Shown in pieces: positions 1 to 5,708 of a DNA stretch of 56,625 nt. The translations under genes and the position numbers were made by a program. Each line of letters opens with the position of its first letter. Positions within the stretch are counted from its first letter, which is position 1. Source of the DNA: CAZVFH01 sp964626415. GTDB lineage: Bacteria; Patescibacteriota; UBA1384; XYA2-FULL-43-10; CAINNR01. The notes under the pieces are model-generated. The model saw only the letters and a program-made list of their open reading frames with translations. It ran no database searches and had not been told where the DNA came from. Location: assembly GCA_964626415.1 (NCBI GenBank), contig CAZVFH010000002.1:1-56625 (forward strand), in the 5' to 3' direction.

Positions 1-553
1 TTACAGTTTTCCCTTGTGATTTAATTTTTGAAATTAATTGCCAAAGATTTCGGCGTGCCAAAGGATCAAGACCAGTGGTTGGCTCATCAAGAAAAATCAA
101 TTCAGGATCATTTACTAAACTAGCAACGATTGAAAATCGCTGACGCTGACCGCCGGAGAGCTTACCTACAAAACTATTTGCCTTTTCGGAGAGATCAACC
201 ATTTCCAAAAGATCGGAGGGAGAAAGCCGTTTTTTGTAAAAACTGCCAAATAAATCCAAAATCTCTCTTAGGGTTAAAAATGAATAATATGATGATGATT
301 GAAGTTGAACGCCAATTTTTTCCTTGATTGAGTTTTTGTCTTTTTTGATATTATGTCCCAAAACCTCAATTTCACCAGATGTTGGCTTTCGCAGACCTTC
401 CAATATTTCAAGAGTCGTCGTTTTTCCGGCGCCGTTCTCGCCAAGAAGACCAAAAATCTCACCTTTTTTAACATCAAAAGAAATTCCAGAAACTGCTTCC
501 AAATTTCCGTATTTTTTGACTAAATTTTTAACTTTTATTATTTTTGATTTCAT
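1..553 (-). CDS. ABC transporter ATP-binding subunit, 3' end beyond the window
   Basis: The reading frame is open from an ATG at 553 to the left edge, giving about 184 residues without a stop. Walker A (GENGAGKTT, near residue 40), the signature LSGGQRQR and Walker B LIFLDEPTTGLDP are all visible, so this is an ATPase that would drive an export-type or drug/lipid ABC transporter at the membrane. The motif spacing and the Q-loop region (GVQLQ) resemble the CcmA/DrrA-like class. The C-terminal D-loop/H-loop part and any permease partner lie outside the window. The substrate cannot be told. Confidence 0.93.
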   Translation of the reverse strand, partial: MKSKIIKVKNLVKKYGNLEAVSGISFDVKKGEIFGLLGENGAGKTTTLEILEGLRKPTSGEIEVLGHNIKKDKNSIKEKIGVQLQSSSYYSFLTLREILDLFGSFYKKRLSPSDLLEMVDLSEKANSFVGKLSGGQRQRFSIVASLVNDPELIFLDEPTTGLDPLARRNLWQLISKIKSQGKTV

Positions 554-595
554 GATTTTATATTATCAGCAAAAAAGAAAATATGTCAACTCCTA

Positions 596-623
596 TTGAC
601 AAAATAAATCAATTTGCTACGAT
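596..623 (+). promoter_or_regulatory. Sigma70-type promoter for an orphan RNA
   Basis: TTGACA (596-601), 16-bp spacer, TACGAT (618-623). It fires rightward into the structured RNA at about 630-777, away from the ABC gene on the other strand. Confidence 0.6.
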
Positions 624-629
624 ATATAT

Positions 630-777
630 GCACATGGTGTATACCGTGTGTCGAGCGTAGGTCTGCGTACACCCCGCCAGTGATGGCTGTCACTGGCGGC
701 AAAATCAACGACTGACGCTTGGTCGATGACATAGACGCACCGCGCACCGCGACTCCTTGGGGTCGCGGACTTTTTTT
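630..777 (+). ncRNA. Candidate orphan structured RNA, about 150 nt
   Basis: This 275-base stretch between the ABC gene and the RRM gene holds no ORF. It has a promoter, a perfect 10-bp hairpin (674-683 with 690-699), a longer-range GTGTA/TACAC pairing (starting near 638 and 667) and an intrinsic terminator. G+C is clearly above its surroundings, as expected for a structured RNA in an A+T-rich genome. I do not recognise the family. It is not tmRNA, RNase P, or SRP RNA (no GGAA tetraloop with the AGCAG internal loop). No gene follows on the same strand, so a riboswitch is unlikely. Confidence 0.6.
747..777 (+). terminator. Rho-independent terminator of the orphan RNA
   Basis: CCGCGAC (747-753) pairs with GTCGCGG (762-768), followed by a run of seven T (771-777). 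Confidence 0.85.
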
Positions 778-821
778 ACAAAAAAAACGCCCCGCAAATA
801 CTTAAAAAGTAAAGCAGGGCG
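778..821 (-). terminator. Terminator after the RRM gene
   Basis: A CGCCCCGC / GC-GGGCG hairpin (788-821) lies just past the RRM gene stop, with a T run on the minus strand (778-787). It may also work in the other direction, since T residues also follow on the plus strand. Confidence 0.7.
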
Positions 822-828
822 AATTTTT

Positions 829-1158
829 TTAGTATGATCGATTAAAACCACTGTCTCTTCGTTCAGTTCTTGGGCGCTTAACATTTACAACCAATTTGCG
901 TCCTTCGATTTCTGAACCATTAAGCTTTTCGATCGCAATTTCGGCCTGTTTTTCATCACCAACGGTGACAAAACCATAACCGCGCGATCGTGATGGGTCT
1001 TCCCGTTCATAGACAACAGATGCTTCAACAACCTCAACACCTTCAACAGAGAAGAGTTCGGCCAATTTAGCATTGTCAACTACGTACGGAAGATTTCCAA
1101 CGTAAAGCTTATTTTTTTCTTCGGCAGCGGAATCACCGACATTTTTTTCGTCTGTCAT
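829..1158 (-). CDS. Single-RRM RNA-binding protein
   Basis: The protein is 109 residues with one RNA-recognition motif: RNP2 is LYVGNL (near residue 18) and RNP1 is RGYGFVTV (near residue 59), followed by a basic tail with RPRTERRD. Such short RRM proteins occur in bacteria and bind single-stranded RNA, often in cold or stress responses. The gene is monocistronic, with a promoter about 130 bases upstream, a long untranslated leader and its own terminator. The leader could be a site of autoregulation, but that is inference. Confidence 0.93.
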   Translation of the reverse strand: MTDEKNVGDSAAEEKNKLYVGNLPYVVDNAKLAELFSVEGVEVVEASVVYEREDPSRSRGYGFVTVGDEKQAEIAIEKLNGSEIEGRKLVVNVKRPRTERRDSGFNRSY

Positions 1159-1317
1159 TGAATTCCTTCGAAATGCCAGGTTTCCCTGGCAAAAAATAAT
1201 CTTTTCGACCCAAGTTAGATTTCCCTTTCGTTCGCCAAAGAGTACAACTCCCTTTAAAACTAATCAAGTTTTCAAACTTCATGCATTAAGTATAGCAGAC
1301 TGCAATCCAAAAGTCAA
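1159..1317 (-). promoter_or_regulatory. Promoter and long 5' leader of the RRM gene
   Basis: On the minus strand TTGACT (1312-1317), a 17-bp spacer and TATACT (1289-1294) precede a leader of about 124 nt. A GCCAGG/CCTGGC hairpin lies about 20-30 nt before the start codon, close enough to affect ribosome access. Confidence 0.65.
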
Positions 1318-1372
1318 TAGCTTGCTGAGTTCTGGATTTTATTAAGCGAGTTTGCTAAGATAAAATCAGTAT

Positions 1373-1475
1373 TCCCGGGTCGTCTAATGGCAGGACATTT
1401 GGTTTTGGTCCAAAGAATTGGGGTCCGCCCCAGTCATTAGACGGGGCGCCCTGTTGGATAACAGGGCGAATCCCA
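1373..1475 (+). pseudogene. Broken tRNA-Gln(TTG) with palindromic insert in the T loop
   Basis: From 1373 the acceptor strand TCCCGGG, a D arm identical to that of the intact tRNA-Gln downstream, and an anticodon arm TTTGG-TTTTGGT-CCAAA (anticodon TTG) are all in place. The T arm starts (TTGGGG-TC) and ends (CGAAT-CCC) normally, but between them lie two hairpins, CGCCCC/GGGGCG and CCCTGTT/AACAGGG. The 3' acceptor strand CCCGGGA is missing. A functional tRNA seems impossible; the intact copy is at 1760-1833. Confidence 0.7.
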
Positions 1476-1489
1476 TTAATTACAACAAT

Positions 1490-1756
1490 ATGAAACCATT
1501 TACAGTTTATATTCTTTATCTTAAGAAAACTGGTAAATTATACACAGGTTTTACCAGTGACTTGAAACAGAGATTAAAAGATCATATATCTGATAAAGTT
1601 AAATCAACTGCAAAAAGGAAGCCGATACTAATTCATTACGAAAATTATCTTTTAAAATCAGACGCGATGAGAAGGGAAAAATTTCTTAAAACTACTGAGG
1701 GAAAACGATTGTTAAAAATGCAAATAAGAGATATACTTGTAAAACTTAAAATTTAA
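1490..1756 (+). CDS. Small GIY-YIG domain endonuclease-like protein
   Basis: The protein has 88 residues from ATG 1490. A longer frame would start inside the broken tRNA and is rejected. The N-terminus shows the GIY-YIG pattern as VYILYLKKTGKLYTGFT, followed by DLKQRL and a basic C-terminal half, the layout of the small UPF0213/YhbQ-like single-domain GIY-YIG family. Members are putative nucleases and their biological role is mostly unknown. The gene sits exactly between a broken and an intact tRNA-Gln, which recalls mobile endonuclease genes, but the family is also widespread as an ordinary chromosomal gene. Confidence 0.85.
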   Translation: MKPFTVYILYLKKTGKLYTGFTSDLKQRLKDHISDKVKSTAKRKPILIHYENYLLKSDAMRREKFLKTTEGKRLLKMQIRDILVKLKI

Positions 1757-1759
1757 TAT

Positions 1760-1833
1760 TCCCAAGTCGTCTAATGGCAGGACAACGGCCTTTGAAGCCG
1801 CCAATCTTGGTTCGAGTCCAAGCTTGGGAACCA
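1760..1833 (+). tRNA. tRNA-Gln (anticodon TTG)
   Basis: The acceptor TCCCAAG/CTTGGGA, D arm GTCT/GGAC, anticodon loop CTTTGAA with TTG, and T arm CTTGG-TTCGAGT-CCAAG are all present, and CCA is encoded. The D arm is identical to the broken copy at 1373. The top pair of the anticodon stem (A-C) is mismatched. Confidence 0.9.
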
Positions 1834-1876
1834 TAAATCACTCTAAATAAATTCGACCAAGCATTAAATTAATATT

Positions 1877-2593
1877 ATGATCATTTTGATTGCTCTCGCA
1901 ACAATTGTAGCGACATTTCTCGGTGGGTTGTTTGCCGTCAAATTTCGCGACAAACTTCATTTGATTCTAGGTTTTTCCGCCGGAGCAGTTCTTGGTGTTG
2001 TTTTTTTTGATTTAATACCGGAATCAATCGAATTAGTTGGTGAAAAATACGAAATCGCGCTCGCAACACTTTTGATGGCGACTGGTTTTTGTGTATACCT
2101 TATTTTTGATCGACTTTTTTCCTTTCATGGATGTGAAGAAAAAGAGTGTGAAAATCACTCTCACAGTGGCAGTTTTGGCGCCATGGCGTTCGCCCTTCAC
2201 AGCTTTGTTGACGGTCTTGGCGTAGGTCTGGCATTTAAAATCTCACCGGAGATTGGTTGGATTGTCGCCATTGCTGTGCTTGCCCATAATTTTTCTGATG
2301 GAATAAATGTGGTGAATATTATTTTAAAAAATCGCGGTCAACTTAAAAACGCGATTGCTTGGCTTATTTTTGATGCGCTAGCTCCTGCCATTGGAATCGT
2401 TTCCGCATCAGTTATTGTGATTTCAGGGAGTTCTCTTGGATTACTACTTTCATTGTTCGCAGGATCTTTTCTTTACATTGGAGCCAGTGATTTAATTCCC
2501 GAAAGCCACCACCGCCATCCGACTGTTTGGACTTCGATATCAACAATTTTAGGTCTTTTGGTTTTATTTTTCGCCACCCGACTTGCAGGATAA
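1877..2593 (+). CDS. ZIP family metal transporter
   Basis: A 238-residue integral membrane protein with about seven or eight hydrophobic helices. The ZIP signatures are HSFVDGLGVG (near residue 112) and HNFSDGINV (near residue 142), whose His and Asp form the binuclear metal site in transmembrane helices 4 and 5. A His/Cys-rich loop (HGCEEKECENHSHS) before the first motif fits a metal-sensing cytoplasmic loop. The likely role is uptake or release of zinc or another divalent cation. The gene stands alone; rnpB runs toward it on the other strand. Confidence 0.93.
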   Translation: MIILIALATIVATFLGGLFAVKFRDKLHLILGFSAGAVLGVVFFDLIPESIELVGEKYEIALATLLMATGFCVYLIFDRLFSFHGCEEKECENHSHSGSFGAMAFALHSFVDGLGVGLAFKISPEIGWIVAIAVLAHNFSDGINVVNIILKNRGQLKNAIAWLIFDALAPAIGIVSASVIVISGSSLGLLLSLFAGSFLYIGASDLIPESHHRHPTVWTSISTILGLLVLFFATRLAG

Positions 2594-2602
2594 TTATCAA
2601 CT

Positions 2603-3171
2603 AAAAAAGCCCTAAGCAACAAATAAGCCGGGTTCTGTGAAACGCTCCGCGTTCCCCCTACAAAATTACGAATTTCGCGAAAATACTAAATTACGAATAT
2701 TTGTAATTTCGTAGGGGTCATGCGAAGCATAACTGCGATCATCTATCTAAGCGTGAAGGCCCAAGGTCGTCGCTCGAGCAAAGCTTGACGATATCGGGTC
2801 CGCTTCACTTGCACCAGACGGGGCTTGCCACAGACGCGCATCACTGCGCGAACGCGTGGTCTCTTACACTCCAACTTCGTTAAAACTCCGCTGGATCCCG
2901 CGTAGCTCCGACAAAAGTCGGAGCGAAGTGGGACACGATTTCACCCTTACCCAGCACCACTTTTCACAACAAAGAATTAATTTACTGCTGTTTGCGATGA
3001 AAAGTGGTGCTGGGCGGTATATTTTCTTTTGCGCTGTTCCCAAAGCTTACACCCTGCTCATTTCTGGGGGTGGTGAATACCACCCTCACGAGCGTCTTGC
3101 TCTTTGGTGCCCGGACTTTCCTCTCCACCGCTGCAGAGCAGCGGCCGAGCGATCGCTTATGTTACTTAAGA
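2603..3171 (-). ncRNA. rnpB: RNase P RNA with large inserted hairpins
   Basis: Read on the minus strand the RNA opens with P1 and GAGGAAAGTCCGGGC (CR-I/P4 5' strand) and closes with ACAGAACCCGGCTTAT (CR-V/P4 3' strand), both diagnostic of RNase P RNA. The P1 strands pair at the two ends (about 3156-3171 with 2611-2627), and a T run at 2603-2608 ends it. At about 560 nt it is much longer than usual bacterial RNAs (roughly 350-400). The excess includes an A+T-rich hairpin at about 2657-2717, a small one at about 2908-2929, and a stem of about 16 bp at 2959-3014. Confidence 0.95.
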
Positions 3172-3178
3172 CAACTTT

Positions 3179-3206
3179 ATTATATCATTTTTGCAAATTT
3201 TGTCAA
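3179..3206 (-). promoter_or_regulatory. rnpB promoter
   Basis: Minus strand TTGACA (3201-3206), 16-bp spacer, TATAAT (3179-3184): consensus hexamers immediately upstream of the RNA 5' end at about 3172. Confidence 0.88.
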
Positions 3207-3208
3207 TC

Positions 3209-3350
3209 AAAAACGCCGCGATCCAGAAATCGCGGCGCGGATTGATGCTTAACAAGACAAGATGGGTAGCGAGCAGTTTGCGCCCCGGTTTGGCCATTGC
3301 GTGCGACTTTTCTTCGCCTGTTATTCGTACCCGCTACCTCATCTTGTCAA
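3209..3350 (-). ncRNA. Candidate orphan hairpin RNA upstream of rnpB
   Basis: The minus-strand transcript would start near 3350 and end at an intrinsic terminator (stem CGCCGCGAT/ATCGCGGCG, 3214-3237, then T-rich 3204-3213). The 93-nt body is closed by a long helix: GACAAGATG-GGTAGCG at the 5' end pairs with CGCTACC-CATCTTGTC at the 3' end (3331-3348 with 3256-3271). It has its own promoter. A single closed hairpin of about 95 nt is the shape of small SRP RNA, but the GGAA tetraloop and the AGCAG loop that bind Ffh are not seen. Family unknown. Confidence 0.65.
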
Positions 3351-3356
3351 TACAAT

Positions 3357-3384
3357 AATATAGTGTTTCTCATTTTTTGTCAAT
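3357..3384 (-). promoter_or_regulatory. Promoter of the orphan hairpin RNA
   Basis: Minus strand TTGACA (3379-3384), 16-bp spacer, TATATT (3357-3362). The predicted start coincides with the base of the RNA helix. Confidence 0.7.
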
Positions 3385-3396
3385 ATTTAATACTTT

Positions 3397-3945
3397 ATGA
3401 TTTTCCAAATTTTTCTTTTACTGGTCTTATTAATTTCACTGCTGATTTTGTTGTTCTGGCTTTTGTCGCATATTTTTTCAACTCTTTTTTATGTTCCGTA
3501 TGTAAATGCGTCAGAAAAAGCGATTAAAGATGCTTTGGAATTGGCAAATTTAAAAAAAGATGAAATTTTGCTAGATCTTGGCTGTGGTCGAGGTGATGTG
3601 CTGAAAATTGCGAATGAGAAATTCAAAGTCAGCGCCATTGGTTACGAAATTTCGCCATTCCCCTACTTTTTGGCGAAATTTCGTTTAAGGAAAGTGAAAA
3701 ATGTCAGAATCCACCGTCAGAATTTTTTAAAAGCAACCGATGATATTAAGAAAGCCGATGTAATTTATCTCTATCTGCTAAACTCAATACTGGAAGAAAT
3801 TGAGGATTGGCTTTTCGAAAACATCAGCCCGAAATCTCGCATCGTAACATTGGCATTCAAATTCCAAAAACATAAACCTATTAAAATTATCCAAACAACA
3901 AATCTCGGCCTAAAAACCAAAATCTATCTCTACAAAAAAGATTAA
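3397..3945 (+). CDS. Membrane-anchored class I SAM-dependent methyltransferase-like protein
   Basis: The protein has 182 residues. The first 30 or so form a hydrophobic helix, then motif I LLDLGCGRGDVL (near residue 66) marks a Rossmann methyltransferase, with an acidic residue in GYEIS for the SAM ribose. Post-I strands (ADVIYLYLL) follow, but no clear substrate-binding domain. It is in the style of the small methyltransferases annotated as FkbM-unrelated class I enzymes in CPR genomes. The substrate is unknown. The gene is alone and followed by a palindromic repeat. Confidence 0.8.
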   Translation: MIFQIFLLLVLLISLLILLFWLLSHIFSTLFYVPYVNASEKAIKDALELANLKKDEILLDLGCGRGDVLKIANEKFKVSAIGYEISPFPYFLAKFRLRKVKNVRIHRQNFLKATDDIKKADVIYLYLLNSILEEIEDWLFENISPKSRIVTLAFKFQKHKPIKIIQTTNLGLKTKIYLYKKD

Positions 3946-3950
3946 CTTTT

Positions 3951-3978
3951 CACTTCTCTACTGCGAAGTATAGAAGTG
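3951..3978. repeat. Palindromic element, family C
   Basis: CACTTCTCTACTGCG with its imperfect inverse, a 28-base palindrome. The same unit occurs at 47731-47758 and, with other elements nested in its loop, at 9028-9100, 47936-47996 and 48849-48897. Confidence 0.75.
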
Positions 3979-4093
3979 ATAAATGAACCAAATTTTATTT
4001 TACAGAAAAAGATAATTTGATATTTCACTTTTTTAATCTCTTGACCCCAAACTACGTTGAGTTTGTGGTCTGCGAGCCGATTTTCATCGGCTC

Positions 4094-4122
4094 TTGACAA
4101 AATGTAAAGTTTGCTTTACATT
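4094..4122 (+). promoter_or_regulatory. Promoter overlapped by an inverted-repeat operator
   Basis: TTGACA (4094-4099), 17-bp spacer, TACATT (4117-4122). A perfect inverted repeat ATGTAAAG-TTTG-CTTTACAT (4102-4121) fills the spacer and -10, where a bound repressor would block polymerase. The HTH domain encoded 30 bases downstream is the obvious candidate (inference). Confidence 0.75.
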
Positions 4123-4148
4123 TAAATTAAGATATTTATAAAACACCG

Positions 4149-4859
4149 ATGAAAAACAAAGAACACAAAATTGAAAACAAAATAAAGGATTTGCGTAAAC
4201 AGCAAAAACTGTCACAAGAGGAAGTCGCTGAAGCGCTTGGTGTCTCTCGCCAATCGATAATCGCTCTTGAGCATGGTCGATATATGCCATCGCTACCGAT
4301 TGCTGTTTCACTTTGTGATCTTTTTGATTCGGCATTTGAAGAAATTTTCCAATTCGAGCACGAGACGAAAAAAATAGTTGAAAATATTAGTAATAATGTT
4401 TTAAGAAAGGAGGCAACAATGCCACTTGAATTAGAACCATGGCGACCATTTCGCGAAATGGTAACACTTCGCGACGCGATGGATCGCCTGTTTGAAGACA
4501 GTGTTGTGACGCCAAAAACGGCGGGGATGCCAAAAATTGACATCAAAGAAACAAAAGATGATGTCAGAGTCAAAGCGGAGCTTCCGGGGATTCCGGAAGA
4601 AGAGGTAAATGTCGAAATTACCGACAATGTTATGACAATTTCCGGTGAGAAAAAGTTGGAAACAAAAGATGAAGGCGAGGGATATTATTACAAAGAATCC
4701 CACTCCGGTGCTTTTTCCCGAAGTTTTATGCTTCCATCCGATGTTATCGCTGAAAAAGCCGAAGCCGAGATGAAACACGGCGTCTTGACAATTGTCGTGC
4801 CAAAAGTCGAGGAAAAGAAACCAAAAAAAGTGACAATCAAAACAAAATCGGCAAAATGA
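4149..4859 (+). CDS. XRE-type HTH regulator fused in frame to an Hsp20 small heat-shock protein
   Basis: Residues 1-70 form an XRE HTH (LRKQQKLSQEEVAEALGVSR, then LEHGRYMPSL). Residues 91-236 form a complete Hsp20: an N-terminal arm, the alpha-crystallin domain from about 125 (MPKIDIKETKDD, VKAELPGI), and GVLTIVVPK near the end. The join is unusual: a strong Shine-Dalgarno AAGGAGG lies inside the frame just before ATG 4421, so ribosomes could also make Hsp20 alone (146 residues). The upstream operator suggests that the HTH part represses its own promoter and couples chaperone synthesis to derepression. A lost stop between two once-separate genes is an alternative. Confidence 0.88.
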   Translation: MKNKEHKIENKIKDLRKQQKLSQEEVAEALGVSRQSIIALEHGRYMPSLPIAVSLCDLFDSAFEEIFQFEHETKKIVENISNNVLRKEATMPLELEPWRPFREMVTLRDAMDRLFEDSVVTPKTAGMPKIDIKETKDDVRVKAELPGIPEEEVNVEITDNVMTISGEKKLETKDEGEGYYYKESHSGAFSRSFMLPSDVIAEKAEAEMKHGVLTIVVPKVEEKKPKKVTIKTKSAK

Positions 4860-4883
4860 GATTTAATTCAAAAAAATAAAATT

Positions 4884-4930
4884 GTCATGCTGAATTTATC
4901 CGTCCGCCTTTGGTGGATTTCAGCATCTCA
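4884..4930. repeat. Palindromic repeat with TGCTGAA/TTCAGCA ends
   Basis: TCATGCTGAA (4885-4894) faces TTCAGCATCT, with a CCGCCTTTGG core. This type of dispersed palindrome is common in many bacterial genomes. It lies in the spacer between the Hsp20 gene and tRNA-Val, which otherwise holds no gene. Confidence 0.55.
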
Positions 4931-5027
4931 GCAATCAAACACGCTGCCTACAAAAACTCCCTCGAAAATTCGATGGAGTTTTTGATTTATAATCCAACAT
5001 TTTATAGTCAGCATTACACACAAAACA

Positions 5028-5104
5028 TGGTGAGCCTGTGCAGACTTGAACTGCAGACCTCGTCGATGTCAACGACGCGCTCTAACCAACTGAGCTACAG
5101 GCTC
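5028..5104 (-). tRNA. tRNA-Val (anticodon GAC)
   Basis: Minus strand: acceptor GAGCCTG/CAGGCTC, D arm with AGTTGGTTA, anticodon arm CGTCG-TTGACAT-CGACG (GAC), T arm with TTCAAGT, encoded CCA (5028-5030). Confidence 0.92.
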
Positions 5105-5118
5105 ATGTGGCGGGCAGG

Positions 5119-5140
5119 TAACCAACTGAGCTATGGGCGC
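5119..5140 (-). pseudogene. tRNA 5'-end fragment
   Basis: Minus strand GCGCCCA-TA-GCTC-AGTTGGTTA is a tRNA acceptor strand and D-arm start with no remainder; tRNA-Val follows 15 bases on. It is a remnant of a second tRNA or a partial duplication. Confidence 0.5.
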
Positions 5141-5216
5141 AATATGAATTGATAATATCAAAACCCCATGTTTTTATCAATAAAAAACTCCGAGCAAGCG
5201 CCCGAAGTAGAAATAG

Positions 5217-5606
5217 TTATGCATAAGCGGGTTGCCGACCGCTAGTTGGGGCAAAAGACCTAAAATAGGTTTTTGGCACAAAGTTTTTCCTGTTTCGAGA
5301 AATTTCAATCGTTGGATTTCCGTCACCGATAAGTTCTACTAAAAATGTTTCGAATATGTCTTTTTCTTCATCAATCCAATATTTGATCTCGCCTACCATG
5401 TTGCTTTCTGTAATGTCTGCCATTTTGGCGACTTCTTCGGCAAATCTCTCGAACTTACCAGCTAATGGAAAAAGAACATACCCGGTAGCATCCGAAACAT
5501 TAAGTTGCCTTTGAGTAAAACTGATCTTAATAAGCATCCAGTTATTGCGAATCATCTCGCTGAGGACAAAATCAATAATATCTTTTGTTTCTGGTTTGCT
5601 TAGCAC
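5217..5606 (-). CDS. Hypothetical protein, 129 residues
   Basis: I do not recognise this protein. It is soluble, with no signal or membrane segment, mixed alpha/beta character, and an acidic helix around residues 55-85 (FAEEVAKMADITES). The C-terminus is basic. The start is GTG 5606, preceded by AGAGGTGAT at suitable distance. The gene is divergent from thrS and shares its short upstream region. Coding is supported by length and the ribosome-binding site only. Confidence 0.6.
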   Translation of the reverse strand: MLSKPETKDIIDFVLSEMIRNNWMLIKISFTQRQLNVSDATGYVLFPLAGKFERFAEEVAKMADITESNMVGEIKYWIDEEKDIFETFLVELIGDGNPTIEISRNRKNFVPKTYFRSFAPTSGRQPAYA

Positions 5607-5708
5607 TCATCATCACCTCTGCTTAAGAGTAACAAATAATTGCCACAATGTAAAATCAAAAATACACTTTTTTTGTTTTTTTTGCTATGATTTAATTAAA
5701 GGAGAGAA

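Noticed and set aside
2856..3252. Open reading frames on the plus strand at 2856-3245 and 3004-3252
   Set aside because: They lie antisense to the RNase P RNA and have no recognisable protein pattern.
3256..3320. Cyclic-di-GMP-I (GEMM) riboswitch-like words CACGCAATGG-CAAACC-GGCGCAAA on the minus strand
   Set aside because: The words resemble the GEMM core, but the second hairpin and the tetraloop receptor are missing and no gene lies downstream before the terminator; the unit is a stand-alone RNA.
3256..3350. Small SRP RNA (ffs)
   Set aside because: Shape fits, but the GGAA tetraloop and the AGCAG internal loop are not found. The same test fails for the RNAs at 8243, 14138 and 21645.
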